Source: Streptomyces hydrogenans (GTDB taxonomy: Bacteria > Actinomycetota > Actinomycetes > Streptomycetales > Streptomycetaceae). Taken from it: 64,000 bases of DNA. Location: contig NZ_BNBS01000015.1 in NCBI RefSeq assembly GCF_014656075.1, positions 1 through 64,000 of the forward strand, in the 5' to 3' direction. This document shows, piece by piece, positions 17,429 through 26,104 of this stretch (positions are counted from its first letter, which is position 1; each line of letters starts with the position of its first letter). The translations under genes and the position numbers were made by a program. Below the pieces are notes generated by a model that did not search any database, was not told where the DNA came from, and saw only the letters and a list, made by a program, of their open reading frames with translations.

Positions 17429-17865
17429 GCCGTGCTGCCGCCGGACATCCCGGGGCCGCGCGCCCCGTCGGCTTCGGCGGCCACGCCGAGCCGCCGGAGT
17501 ACCCGCTCGCGCAGGAGCGTGTACTCGTCGTGGAGCCTGCGCCACTCCGCGAACGGCGGGCGCGGGATCACCGTGCCGGCGGTGACGGTCTCCTCGGGGC
17601 CGAACTGCTCGCGGGTGAGGTCGACCTCGACGCCCTCCCCGAGGCGGTTCCACCAGTGATAGTCCACGCGCGCGCCGTCGACGTGCACCTCACCGCGGAG
17701 CAGTTCGCCGCCCAGCAGGTCGTTGACCACCATCGCGGTCACCCCGCACTGGTCGCGGGCCGGATTGTCCTCGGTCCAGCGGGACCGGAACTCGGGCGTG
17801 CACGTCTCGGCGCTCCAGCTGTCGCGGACGGCTCGTTCGATGTCGGAGAGAAGCAAGGGCGTCAT
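17425..17865 (-). CDS. YunG-like protein
   Basis: 146 residues from ATG 17865. It shows the pattern of Bacillus YunG relatives: RDSWSAETC at the start, DQCGVTAMVVNDLLGGELL in the middle, then DYHWWNRL and VEVDLTREQF. The conserved Cys, His and Asp recall papain-like or transglutaminase-like folds, but the activity is unproven. First gene of a two-gene coupled unit. Confidence 0.7.
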   Translation of the reverse strand: MTPLLLSDIERAVRDSWSAETCTPEFRSRWTEDNPARDQCGVTAMVVNDLLGGELLRGEVHVDGARVDYHWWNRLGEGVEVDLTREQFGPEETVTAGTVIPRPPFAEWRRLHDEYTLLRERVLRRLGVAAEADGARGPGMSGGSTA

Positions 17866-18495
17866 GCCGGCGATCTTGTCAGGCGGCACTGACACCCGAC
17901 GCCGAGGCGCATCGTCCAGAGACCGGCAAGGGGCCCGAGGCGCGGGTCGGGGCCGGGGCACGGGTGAAGGGGTGGGGGTACGGGCTCCGGGGACGAAGTA
18001 CGGGTGAGGTGGCCGAGGTACGGGTGAAGGAGCGAGGTACGGGTGAAGGAGCGAGGTACGGAGACCGGGGGACGCGCGCGACGGCCGAGGTGCAGGAGGA
18101 GGGGCGAGAGACGGTGGCCGAGAGACGGGCGCGGCGGCCGAGGCACGGGCGGGCGGCCCGGAACCCCTCCGTCCCGGACCGCCCGGTCCTCGGTGCGCTC
18201 CACCGTCGACGGGCCGCCCGCCGAGCTCCCCCGCCCGCGCGGGGACAACCCGTCATGACCCACCTGCCGGTGAGGTCTCCGGCGGAGCGGACGGGGTTCC
18301 CTGGGGCGCCCCGTCCTGTGGTCACCATCGTGCCGACGGGCATCAACAGATCACTAACACGACCTCTCGTCGAGCCGGAGGAACGAGGGCGGACGCACGT
18401 CGGCGGATGCGGCAAGGACGTGCGAGGATCCCGGTGCGGACGGATCACGGAGCGGGCCGATCCGCCGTTCTCTACCGGAGGGGAGCACGGGCACC
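17866..18495. repeat. gene-free stretch with 19-bp tandem repeat
   Basis: No convincing gene. At 18015-18060 two perfect copies of GAGGTACGGGTGAAGGAGC are followed by a partial third. Related GTACGGGTGA fragments continue upstream to about 17955. The remainder holds the probable promoter region of the gene at 18496, without recognisable hexamers. Confidence 0.7.
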
Positions 18496-18957
18496 GTGGA
18501 TGACGACGAGATGCGCAGGCGGTTCGACGGCGCCGCCCGTGTCCAGCTGATGTTCCGGCGCGGCTACACGTCGGCGAGCAAGCAGCGGGCCGAGGCGATC
18601 GGGCACGCGCTCGGCTACCGGCCGGTCATCGCGGAGAGCGCCGGCTGGCGCGGCATCCGGCTGACCTTCGCCCGCGACGAGGCCCCGGACGCGCGCCGCC
18701 GCCGCGAACTCACCATCGCCCGGCTCCGTTCCGGCGGCCCTGTCCTCCCACCCACGGAGACACCGCCGCCACCGGCACCGCTCCCCCCGCCACCGGCCGC
18801 ACCGCCGACGCGAACCGCTCGCCCCCGCGCAGGCGGCCCGCCCTCGGCGCCTCCCCCACCGCCCCCGCCACCCGCGGCCCTGCCGCCGAACCGCCCCCGC
18901 ATCCCCCCGAAGCCGACCGTGCCACCACCTCCGCCACCGCCTCCATCGGGTTCCTGA
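18496..18957 (+). CDS. hypothetical protein with proline-rich tail
   Basis: 153 residues from GTG 18496 (AGGGGAG upstream). Residues 1-80 form a small alpha/beta domain (RRRFDGAARVQLMFRRGY, LGYRPVIAESAGW, IRLTFARDE). Residues 85-153 are about half proline in runs of up to nine. The tail may be an extended linker or a surface-binding segment. Function unknown; last intact gene before the IS-rich island. Confidence 0.65.
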   Translation: MDDDEMRRRFDGAARVQLMFRRGYTSASKQRAEAIGHALGYRPVIAESAGWRGIRLTFARDEAPDARRRRELTIARLRSGGPVLPPTETPPPPAPLPPPPAAPPTRTARPRAGGPPSAPPPPPPPPAALPPNRPRIPPKPTVPPPPPPPPSGS

Positions 18958-19171
18958 CGAACGGCGGTGGCCCCGGCCCCACCAGGCCGGGACCAACCAC
19001 TCCCCTGTCCCGTGCACCACGTGTCGAGGGCGCGGGTGAGCCACTTCCAGGTGGCCCACCCTGCGCCGGCAAACGACGCCCGTGTCCATGCGGGCGCTTG
19101 CCTCGCCGGTGCGCTCCAGCCCGCTGCCCTCGACAGGAGCGGCCACGCGGACGGCTTGGGCGCGCGGGAGT

Positions 19172-19355
19172 TCACCCGCCCCTACCCACCTCGCGGGCGG
19201 CCATCGCGGACTCCGCCCACGGCAGGGCCTTCCCGTGCGGGCAGCATCCGTCAGGACGGACGCGGCGGTAGTCGACCTCGCCGCGCTCGTATCGGAAGGC
19301 GATGCCGTCGCCCACGGGCGGCAGGACGGCGAGGACCCCGTCCACGCGGGAGGGC
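19172..19355 (-). pseudogene. possible gene remnant
   Basis: A short frame reading VLAVLPPVGDGIAFRYERGEVDYRRV with normal third-position G/C bias ends at 19172. It has no credible start and its 5' side abuts the phosphotransferase fragment on the other strand. It looks like the 3' end of a truncated gene. Family not recognised. The DNA between 18958 and 19171 shows nothing assignable. Confidence 0.3.
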
Positions 19356-19358
19356 ACC

Positions 19359-19658
19359 CTCTGCGAGGTGATCGACTTCGGCGATCTGTGCGCGGGTGAT
19401 CCGCCCTGCGCGCAGGCGGTCGCCTCCCCGTGCATTCGCCTCCCTGACGGCTCCGTCGACCGCGTCCACCCCGCCCACGGACCGGCCGTAGGCCCAGCAT
19501 GGCTCCGCCGCGCCCAGGGCTGGACGGCCCACCGCGCCTTGGGCGGCCCACTCATCGGCGAGGCCGGCGTCCACGGGGCGCCGGCGGCAACCCACCTGGT
19601 GACCGCCCGCCGCCTCCTCCCCGGCCCGTCGTCGGGCCCCGGCCGGACGACCCGGTGA
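19359..19658 (+). pseudogene. C-terminal remnant of an aminoglycoside phosphotransferase-family protein
   Basis: From 19359 the frame reads EVIDFGDLCAGDPP, the metal-binding IDFGD...GDP loop of APH/choline kinase-fold enzymes, then LPDGSVDR, LRRAQGWTAHRAL and GVHG as in the C-terminal helices of that family. The N-terminal ATP-binding part and catalytic HGD loop are missing, so the protein would be inactive. The break is near 19355. Marks the left margin of the decayed island. Confidence 0.6.
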
Positions 19659-19736
19659 TACCTTGACGCGGATCACGGCAGGGGCGGCGCACGACGGGGT
19701 GGACCCATCAACAATGACCTGCGGCTTTCGGCCGTC

Positions 19737-20162
19737 ATGACGCTCGGCGCACTGGCGCGGAGCGAGGACTGGCGCGACCGGGCGGATGCCGGTCACGGAC
19801 TCGCGGCGTTCGCCGAGACCCCGGAAGCCGTGGAGCCACTGCTGGCGCTGGTGCTCGACCCCGGCGACACGTACGTCACCCGGCGGACCGCGGAGAGCCT
19901 GCTCCGCCGGAAGGACCGGGCCGGACTGACGATCGTCGCGTCCGCGCTGGCCGTCGCCCAGGACAACCACGCGGACTGGATCCACACCGCCGTCGTCGAC
20001 GTCTTCAGCATCTTCGCGGACGACCTGGACGAGGCCGTGCGCCTGACCGAGGAACTGTCGACCACCCCCGATACCCGCACCGCCCGTGGCGCTCGACGCC
20101 TCCACTCCACCCTGACGACGATCGACCCTGTGCTCCGCCCGGTACCCCGCGAGGATTCCTGA
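19737..20162 (+). CDS. HEAT-like small protein
   Basis: 141 residues from ATG 19737. Helical repeats (LGALARSEDWRDRADAGHGL, VEPLLALVLDPGDTYVTRRTAE) of the HEAT/PBS-lyase type, then a C-terminal helical pair. The frame stays open upstream and reads INNDLRLSAV with no standard start codon, so the real N-terminus may be ten residues longer from ATC 19707. Related in character to the HEAT proteins at the left end. Role unknown. Confidence 0.6.
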   Translation: MTLGALARSEDWRDRADAGHGLAAFAETPEAVEPLLALVLDPGDTYVTRRTAESLLRRKDRAGLTIVASALAVAQDNHADWIHTAVVDVFSIFADDLDEAVRLTEELSTTPDTRTARGARRLHSTLTTIDPVLRPVPREDS

Positions 20163-20261
20163 CCAGCGAGTCCTCCGCGCCCCGGGCACCCCGTACGGAT
20201 CACCGGCAAAGCAAACGCTCTTGGGCTCCTCGGCGGGCCGTGCTGTCTGCGGGGCAGTCTC

Positions 20262-20278
20262 AAGGGCTGTCCCGCAAG
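20262..20278. repeat. solo IS end (AAGGGCTGTCCCGCAAG)
   Basis: Matches the terminal sequence seen beside the IS5-type transposase at 22716-22730 and, inverted, at 28544-28559. No transposase is attached to it. Confidence 0.5.
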
Positions 20279-20314
20279 TACGGGTCGCTCTCGACGAGGA
20301 TGTCTTGATCGACA

Positions 20315-20692
20315 TCAGCCGAAAAGGAGGGCGACGTCCTTCTCAAGGCAGAGCTTCATCACGACGATCAGCCGACGGACCTCGCCGGCGTGCTTGCGGG
20401 CGATCGGATCGCTGTCGTCCTGTTGGTTGATGATCGCTTCCAGGCGGGGCAGCATGGCCGCGCATTGGGCTGGCGTGAGGTCGGGTCCGGCATCGTCCGG
20501 GTGGTCAAGCAGCGGCTCCAACGTGGTGGAGACGCTGCTCCACGGGCGCTCGCCACCGAAGCCGCACATGTCTGAGAGGGCGAAGCCCTCGGCCTGGGAC
20601 AGCCACGTGCGGAATGCGGAGAAGCCGCTGTAGGACCAGTCGATGTCCGGACTGCTCACGTCACCATCTCCGGGAAACAGTACGAGTCCCAT
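20315..20692 (-). CDS. hypothetical protein
   Basis: 125 residues from ATG 20692 with a strong AAGGAGGGG site. N-terminal GLVLFPGDGDVSSPDIDWSYSGFSAFRTWLS, a helix-rich middle with DDAGPDLTPAQCAAMLPRLE, and a C-terminal helix. It resembles small conserved actinobacterial proteins often found singly among toxin-immunity genes. No function is assigned. Lies between IS fragments. Confidence 0.65.
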   Translation of the reverse strand: MGLVLFPGDGDVSSPDIDWSYSGFSAFRTWLSQAEGFALSDMCGFGGERPWSSVSTTLEPLLDHPDDAGPDLTPAQCAAMLPRLEAIINQQDDSDPIARKHAGEVRRLIVVMKLCLEKDVALLFG

Positions 20693-20775
20693 CCCGCCCC
20701 TCCTTGCTCGTCAGGCGGCAAGGATCGGCCGCGGGCAGAGGGTCCGGCAACTGAAATGATCGACGCAGGGCTGAT

Positions 20776-20890
20776 GTGATCACGGCGTCCGAGCCGTCTT
20801 GGATAGCCCCGTTCACCGGGCTGAGCCCACGCGCTTTCGGCAAGTTGGTGGCGCAGTTGCGCCGAGAGGGCGCCGATGCCGCAGGTCGCA
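20776..20890 (+). pseudogene. N-terminal fragment of IS5-type (DDE_Tnp_4) transposase
   Basis: From GTG 20776 the frame reads VITASEPSWIAPFTGLSP and continues into FGKLVAQLRREGADA, closely matching the start of the transposase at 22779-23492. Homology stops at about 20890, where the sequence becomes unrelated. Only the first 38 codons survive. Confidence 0.65.
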
Positions 20891-21039
20891 TACTGCGGAC
20901 TAACGAGCTCGTTTCACAATGAGGGTGACGAGGAGTTTGCTGTCGAGCTCGACCTCGTCCGTAAGATCGCTCCATGCCTGCTGACAAGCGTGTAACTCGG
21001 TCCATGTGTCGCGTCCAGCCGATATCAGATCCTCGGCCG

Positions 21040-21459
21040 ATGTCGGAGCTGCCTCAGCGGATCTGGTCAGATGAGGACTGGGAGCGAATCCAGCATGGCT
21101 ACGGGGCAAAGGACATGGACGAGAAGTGGGACGTCTTTACAGAGGGTGAGGTCGTCTTCTTCCATCGAAGCTGGACCGGTTACGGAGTCTTCGCGGCGAC
21201 CTTCGCACCGGTTGATAGTGGTGGATGGCGGATCGCGAGTGCCGTGGTTGAGCGTGATGGCGAACGCTACGGAGGCACGGACGACGCCTATGACTGCGTC
21301 ATGCTTGAGCTGGTGATCACTGCCATTGTGCTTGGCGAACCAGCGCCGGAGCTCCGATCGAGGCTGGTGGAGTTGGCCCGTCGAAAGTCACGCTCTGCTG
21401 ATGCCCCGGCCGGCGTGATTCAGCACAGCGCCTTGGGACTGCGCTCAGACTCCAACTGA
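21040..21459 (+). CDS. small orphan protein with HRSWTG motif, 3' end formed by IS
   Basis: 139 residues from ATG 21040; an earlier ATG at 20974 is possible. Core motif VVFFHRSWTGYGVF with flanking strands and a C-terminal helix pair. Proteins with this HRSWTG pattern are common small actinobacterial orphans, often near polymorphic toxins, but no activity is known. The stop codon TGA lies inside AACTGATC, the left end of the IS5-family element, so the natural C-terminus has been lost or replaced. Confidence 0.6.
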   Translation: MSELPQRIWSDEDWERIQHGYGAKDMDEKWDVFTEGEVVFFHRSWTGYGVFAATFAPVDSGGWRIASAVVERDGERYGGTDDAYDCVMLELVITAIVLGEPAPELRSRLVELARRKSRSADAPAGVIQHSALGLRSDSN

Positions 21460-22343
21460 TCGTTCCAGGGTGAGTTCAGCGTCGGGGCTTGGCGGTCGGG
21501 GCTGGTGGCGGCAGAGTGGTGCGGGTGTCAGATGATCTTGTGCCTGATGAGCTGTGGGAACGCGTCGCCCCACTGCTGCCACCCCGTCCGCCGCGGCAAC
21601 ACGGTATCCCGGACGCCTGCCCGCGGACGACCGTGCCGCCTTGCGAGGCATCGTTTACGTGCTGCGCAAGAATGTGAGCTGGAGGGACGTGCCGGCCGAG
21701 CGGACCGGCTGCAGTGGGGTGACGGCCTGGCGGCGGCTGCGGGACTGGACCGAGGCCGGCGTCTGGCCCCGACTGCACGAGGTTCTTCTGGCCGAGCTGC
21801 GCAGGGCGGGTCTGTTGGACATGGACGACTGCGCGATCGACGGCTCGCACGTCCGGGCCCTGAAAGGGGGGCTCACACCGGACCTTCGCCGGTCGACCGT
21901 GCGCGGCCGGGCAGCAAGCACCATCTGATCATCGACCGGCACGGCGCCCCTCTTGCCGTCTCGCTGACCGACGGAAACCGGCACGACGTCACCCAGCTGA
22001 CGCCCCTGCTGGACGCGATCCCCCGCATCCGCGGAGTCCGGGGGCGGCCTCGCCACCGGCCGGGTCGGCTGTTCGCCGACCGCGGCTACGACTACGACAA
22101 GTACCGGCGCATCCTCAGAGCCCGCGGCATCACACCGAAGATCGCCCGACGCGGCGTCTCGGACGGCTCCGGACTGGGCAAGACACGGTGGGTCGTCGAA
22201 CGGACCTTCGCCTGGCTCCACCAGTTCAAACGCCTCCGCATCCGCTACGAGATACGCGCCTACCTCCACCTCGGGCTGCTTCAACTCGCCTGCAGCATCA
22301 TTTGCTTGCGACGCCTATGAACCTCATTCTGAAACGATCAGTT
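21454..22343 (+). mobile_element. IS5-family (IS427-like) insertion sequence
   Basis: About 890 bp bounded by 21-bp imperfect inverted repeats, 21454-21474 (starting AACTGATCGTTCCAG) and 22323-22343, identical at 18 of 21 positions. Inside is one transposase in three frames. No clear target duplication is seen. The right end abuts a fragment of a different transposase, so it inserted into earlier IS debris. Confidence 0.75.
21525..22320 (+). pseudogene. IS5-family transposase, frameshifted
   Basis: Three consecutive frames give one DDE transposase. Segment 1 (VSDDLVPDELWERVAPLLPP) passes to segment 2 (RAALRGIVYVLRKN, the IS5 N-terminal domain) near 21600, where a T appears to be missing after GGT. 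Segment 2 ends DGSHVRALKGG and passes to segment 3 (GPSPVDRA, IIDRHG, LFADRGYD, WVVERTFAWL) by a -1 shift at AAAGGGGGG (about 21862-21870). The second shift fits programmed frameshifting of the IS427 group; the first looks like a disabling deletion. Confidence 0.7.
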
Positions 22344-22395
22344 AGCCTGATCATGCGCCAACCGGCCCTGCTGTTCGGGGTATCGAAGTCACAGC
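22344..22395 (+). pseudogene. internal fragment of IS5-type transposase
   Basis: Immediately right of the IS end the frame reads LIMRQPALLFGVSKS, matching LTMRQLAPLFGVSKS of the transposase at 22779-23492. Only about 17 codons remain. It may derive from the same lost copy as the fragment at 20776-20890. Confidence 0.55.
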
Positions 22396-22396
22396 T

Positions 22397-22588
22397 CGAC
22401 CCCGGCCCCAATTCGCCGAAGTCGCCGTGCTGCTTGAGCGGTGGTGCGACCTCACCGAGGGCGAGGAGGACTCCTCGCCCTGGTCCACCGGACTGTTGAT
22501 CGGCGAGGCCAGGGGGCCGCTGATCAACTTCCCCATGCGGTGGAGGACGGCCGAGGAGGCGTCTGCCTTTGCAGCAGCCGCTGCGTAG
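22397..22588 (+). pseudogene. C-terminal remnant of an unrecognised small protein
   Basis: Sixty-three codons reading FAEVAVLLERWCDLTEGE, then PWSTGLLIGEARGPLINFP and an Ala-rich end before TAG. The composition is protein-like, but there is no start codon and the 5' side is transposase debris. Probably the tail of an immunity-type orphan truncated by an IS. Confidence 0.4.
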
Positions 22589-22715
22589 TCCATGAGGCTG
22601 GTCTGCTTCGACGTACAGCAGAACCGGCTCAGGCCTTGAGCAGAGGCGCCAGCCGGTGGTAGCCATTATGGACTGCGGCTATAACGACGAAGGCTAAGCA
22701 GTACGAAGCTTGCCT

Positions 22716-23525
22716 AAGGGCTGTCCCTTAAATGATCTTCCGACTGGACGCGACGTGCTCGTCCCTGGGCGGTCTCGCCTATCCGGCGATGGTGAGGTTG
22801 TGCAGGCGGGCTATGCCGAGCATGGCGTGGTGGACGCCGTCACCGCGTAGGCGGCAGTCACGCAGGATCTTGTAGGTCTTCATGCGGGCGAAGCAGTGTT
22901 CAACGCGGGCTCGGACCTGTTTGTGGGACTTGTTGTGGGTCTGCTTCCACGCAGGTAGTTCCTCGCCCCTTCGGCGGCGGTGCGGCATCACCAGCCCCGT
23001 GCCGGGATATCCGCCGTCAGCGATCGTCGTGGCGTTGCCGACCGCGGCCTTCGCACCGGATTCCGCCCAGGCCCGACAGTCGTTGCGGTTGCCCGGCAGC
23101 GGCCGGCCGACCGCCACGACCAGGCGGCTGTCGGCGTCGATGACCACCTGGTGATTGGTGGAGTAGCGGTAGTTCTTCGACTGCTCGGCCACCTCGTGAT
23201 CGCGGGTGGGGACCAGCGTGCCGTCCACGATCAGCACGGTGTCCGTGGCGAACCGCCGGCGGGGCTGTAGGGCGAGCTTCGGCCCGAGGTCATCGATCAC
23301 CCGGTCAGCAGCCGATTTCGACACCCCGAACAGTGGGGCCAGCTGCCGCATGGTCAGGTTCGTCCGCCAGTACGCGGTGACCAGCAGCACCCGGTCCTCC
23401 AGCGACAGCTTCCACGGCCGACCCCGCCCACCGGCGTCGACACCCTCGCGGCGCAACTGGGTTAGCAACTTGCCGAACTTCCGCGGGCTCAACCCGCTGA
23501 ACGGGGCTATCCAGACACCTCAGGG
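22716..23525 (-). mobile_element. partial IS5-type element
   Basis: The left end AAGGGCTGTCCCTTA (22716-22730) lies 49 bp past the transposase stop. The right end is missing: the sequence after the transposase N-terminus (about 23525) is unrelated and no inverted copy of the end is present. The element is therefore truncated and probably immobile. Confidence 0.6.
22779..23492 (-). CDS. IS5-type DDE_Tnp_4 transposase
   Basis: 237 residues from TTG 23492. HTH region (RVLLVTAYWRTNLTMRQLA, GVSKSAADRVIDD) then a DDE catalytic domain: Asp in VDGTLVP, Asp/Gly in IADGGYPG, Glu in RARVEHCFARMK. Upstream in frame the codons still read VWIAPFSGLSP, the true N-terminus of the family, but a stop and no start codon precede it, so the product may be shortened by about 15-20 residues or not expressed. 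Confidence 0.75.
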   Translation of the reverse strand: MSPRKFGKLLTQLRREGVDAGGRGRPWKLSLEDRVLLVTAYWRTNLTMRQLAPLFGVSKSAADRVIDDLGPKLALQPRRRFATDTVLIVDGTLVPTRDHEVAEQSKNYRYSTNHQVVIDADSRLVVAVGRPLPGNRNDCRAWAESGAKAAVGNATTIADGGYPGTGLVMPHRRRRGEELPAWKQTHNKSHKQVRARVEHCFARMKTYKILRDCRLRGDGVHHAMLGIARLHNLTIAG

Positions 23526-23601
23526 TCCGAACTCGTCAAGCTGCGCTCTTCAGCCCGCTGTGTAGCCTGTCGATCTGTTCGAACGGGATTGAGGGTGGGA
23601 C

Positions 23602-24153
23602 GTGGAGAAGCTGGTGGAGGGGGCCGTCGCGGAGGCACTTTATGACGGGGGCGGCGAGGCGATCCGCCTGTATGTCGCCGCCTGCGCCGAACGCATGGCG
23701 CCACTGTTCGTGGGCCTGAGGGCCGGCGAGCCGGGGCGCGAAGCCGACCTGGACTTCTATGCGGAGTCTGTTCGCGATCTCTGGCATGCCGACCGGCCGC
23801 TCGCCGACGCGGCGAACGGCGTGCGCCAGTTGGAGCGGTTCCCGGAGCTTCAGCCGAACGAGGAGGGGATCACCGATGTCGCCGACATCTACGCCTTCTT
23901 CGCTGCGCTCTGCTTGCGGTATGCCATGTTGGCCCACAGCTCGGGAAACGCTGACGACGCGGTGTCCTGCGGCCATGCGGTGCTCACCGCAATGGGCATG
24001 CTCGACCAGAACGTGCCAGGGGCCCGCTTCCTCGCCGAGGAACGACGGCTCCAGACCCTCTCGCTGCGCGGTGACGCCTCAGGTCTGTGGGACGCGAGCG
24101 TCGCTGCAGGGCGGGAGAGGTTCCGTGCCGTGTTGGGCCGCCTGACCCGCTAG
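23602..24153 (+). CDS. hypothetical helical protein
   Basis: 183 residues from GTG 23602 (GAGGGTGGG upstream). Entirely helical with TPR-like pairs (AEALYDGGGEAIRLYVAACAE, ADIYAFFAALCLRYAML, DDAVSCGHAVLTAMGML). No signature motif. Its place between IS elements and its size suggest an orphan immunity or accessory protein; this is inference. Confidence 0.65.
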   Translation: MEKLVEGAVAEALYDGGGEAIRLYVAACAERMAPLFVGLRAGEPGREADLDFYAESVRDLWHADRPLADAANGVRQLERFPELQPNEEGITDVADIYAFFAALCLRYAMLAHSSGNADDAVSCGHAVLTAMGMLDQNVPGARFLAEERRLQTLSLRGDASGLWDASVAAGRERFRAVLGRLTR

Positions 24154-24192
24154 GCATGCTCCTTACCTGTGCCGGTGAGATCCGACCTCTGG

Positions 24193-24304
24193 TTAGGCGG
24201 GCGCTGTGCCCACCTCGTCGGGCGGAGATGGGAAAGCAAGTGCCTCGTCAAAGCGCTCGTCTTGCTGGAGGCAGTGATAGAGCTGGCCGATCATGCGGTT
24301 GAAG
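24193..24304 (-). pseudogene. 3' part of the split IS110-family recombinase
   Basis: Reading leftward from the insertion, the frame gives FNR-MIGQLYHCLQQDERFDEAL and ends at 24193. FNRMIGxLYHCL...FDEA is the usual C-terminus of IS110/IS117 recombinases. Removing the IS4-family element and one copy of the 10-bp duplication joins it in frame to 26095-27234. Confidence 0.8.
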
Positions 24305-24347
24305 CAATGCCACGAAGTTAGCGCCGCGGCCGCCGCGTCAAGGGCGG
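24295..24347. repeat. left target duplication and terminal inverted repeat of the IS4-family element
   Basis: GCGGTTGAAG (24295-24304) is the target duplication. The 43-bp terminal repeat (24305-24347, beginning CAATGCCACGAAGTTAGCGC) is perfectly inverted at 26052-26094. Confidence 0.92.
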
Positions 24348-26094
24348 TGTCTGTCGGTAGGCGAACGCTGAGACGGTAGGCAGTCGGAGGCGATCTTGTA
24401 GGTCGCGTTCGAGACCTTCTCGAGAAGACCTTCCCTTGTCCAGCGACCCAGCTGGACGCAGAAGCTGTCGTAGTGGGGGAAGCCAAGGGCCGTGGCCAGC
24501 TCGCGCGCATGCCAAGACCTGTGGGGTTCGGTTCGCATGTGCTGGAGGACTTGATTGCGTTGCCCGCTCCGTCCGGGTGCTGCGGATGACGGGGGCTGGG
24601 CGTGGATCTCGACGGCAAGCATGGTGATGTTTTGGCTGGTCAGGGGGTGCTCACTGGTCGGATTCGCCGGATAGCGGGAGGTCGGGCACTTGACCTTCCG
24701 GGCGCTGGTGCGTGACCGCCTGGGCGGCAGCAGCGCGGACAAGACGGCAGTGGAAATGCCGCTTGCGGCGTGGTCCGACGAGGCCGGCAGGACGTGGTCG
24801 GCGCGGATCACCTGGTCGCGGGCGGCTTGAAGGGCGACGGTGAAGCTTGCCCGGTCCGGGTCGGCCCCGGGCACGGCCTCGACGGCCTCGACCATCGCCA
24901 TGCGGAGCGCCTGATAGAGAGTGAGCAGAGCCCATACTTCCTGCTCGAGTCCGCGCGGTTCTTGGGAACGCAGGACCCGTCCGGTCAGCAGGGTGTGTCG
25001 CAGTGAGTAGAAGGCCGACTCGATCTCCCAGCGCTCGTGGTAGAGACGGACCAGAACCTCGGCGGGGTCGTGGCGGTGGTCCAAGAGCGTCGTCGCGAGC
25101 CGGTAGCGGCCGGTGATGCGCTGTCCGCTGCTGGTGGTGAGGGTGATGTCGGCGTCGATGACGCGGACACGCAAACCGTGGAAACGGGTTAGGTAGGACC
25201 CATCGGGAAGAACCGCCAGAACCGCAGGGCGTCGATGGGCACACAGTCTGACCAGGAACTGAGAGCCGGTGCCGGCGACGGCGCGCAGGAAGTCGTCTCC
25301 GTCAAAGGCCCGGTCTGCAAGGAGGAGCATCTGCGGGGTCAGCCTGGGCAGCAGCTGGGTTGCCTGGACGGTTTCTCCGCTCTCGGACGGGCCGAAGACC
25401 GCACCGAGCAGCCCACGGGTCCCGGTTTCGCACAGGACGGTCAGCCTCAAGGACGGGTAGCCGGACATGCCCCAGTGGTGGCGGACCTTGCCCAGCAGAG
25501 CCCGGATGCGTGGCAGGTCGGGAGCCTTGAGGGAACTGCAGCCGTCGAACGCTACTGTCCGCCAGCGCCGATAGCTGACGCCGGGCGTTGAGGGTCGAGC
25601 CAGCGGCACCGCCAGAACGTCGAACAGAGCCCTCATCGGCTCTGGCCCCAGACGTCGGCGCAGCTGTCGCAGGGCGGCTTCCGAGGGAGTGCAGAGGTCC
25701 AGGTCCGACAGGCCGGCCACGAGCTTGTCCCACACCCGCCGGTATCCGAGCGTGGGGAACAGTCCCATGGCCAGGATGAAGTAGATGCCGACCCGCGACG
25801 GAAGCGTACGGACACGTACCTGAACGGTTCTGGTCTGTTCGAGGACGTCGTCAACGAGCTCGAACGGTATGTGCTGAGTCAGCCCGCCAAGGTGTCCCGG
25901 CGCGAAGGCGCCTGCGGCAACTGTCGCAGAACGCGTCATGGTGAACGTGGAGGACTGACTCGACAACGGATCCCCTGTTCAGGAACGTCTTGATCGACTT
26001 CCTCCTACCCGGGGATCACGCTCTGCACTGCCAGAGCCACCCATCTTGGACCCGCCCTTGACGCGGCGGCCGCGGCGCTAACTTCGTGGCATTG
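24305..26094 (-). mobile_element. complete IS4-family insertion sequence, 1790 bp
   Basis: Perfect 43-bp inverted ends, one transposase gene, and a perfect 10-bp target duplication, a length normal for IS4-family elements. It split an IS110-family recombinase gene. The perfect ends and duplication point to a recent and possibly still active insertion. Confidence 0.92.
24338..25939 (-). CDS. IS4-family transposase
   Basis: 533 residues from ATG 25939 (MTRSATVAAG); a TTG at 25966 is less likely. N-terminal IS4 domain (HLGGLTQHIPFELVDDVL), then the DDE core: Asp in VAFDGCSS, Asp in LLADRAFDG, Glu in YHERWEIESAFYSLR, which fits the Y-(2)-R-(3)-E-(6)-K/R signature. A C-terminal extension after about residue 400 contains a winged-helix-like segment (VLQHMRTEPHRSWHARELA). 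The last codons run into the left terminal repeat. Looks intact. Confidence 0.88.
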   Translation of the reverse strand: MTRSATVAAGAFAPGHLGGLTQHIPFELVDDVLEQTRTVQVRVRTLPSRVGIYFILAMGLFPTLGYRRVWDKLVAGLSDLDLCTPSEAALRQLRRRLGPEPMRALFDVLAVPLARPSTPGVSYRRWRTVAFDGCSSLKAPDLPRIRALLGKVRHHWGMSGYPSLRLTVLCETGTRGLLGAVFGPSESGETVQATQLLPRLTPQMLLLADRAFDGDDFLRAVAGTGSQFLVRLCAHRRPAVLAVLPDGSYLTRFHGLRVRVIDADITLTTSSGQRITGRYRLATTLLDHRHDPAEVLVRLYHERWEIESAFYSLRHTLLTGRVLRSQEPRGLEQEVWALLTLYQALRMAMVEAVEAVPGADPDRASFTVALQAARDQVIRADHVLPASSDHAASGISTAVLSALLPPRRSRTSARKVKCPTSRYPANPTSEHPLTSQNITMLAVEIHAQPPSSAAPGRSGQRNQVLQHMRTEPHRSWHARELATALGFPHYDSFCVQLGRWTREGLLEKVSNATYKIASDCLPSQRSPTDRHRP

Positions 26095-26104
26095 GCGGTT
26101 GAAG
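26052..26104. repeat. right terminal inverted repeat and target duplication of the IS4-family element
   Basis: Terminal repeat 26052-26094 followed by GCGGTTGAAG (26095-26104), identical to the left duplication. Confidence 0.92.

Noticed and set aside
19707..19736. A second ATC start for the HEAT-like gene at 19737.
   Set aside because: The upstream ten codons read plausibly, but there is no signal peptide or other feature that forces translation there; ATG 19737 is sufficient.
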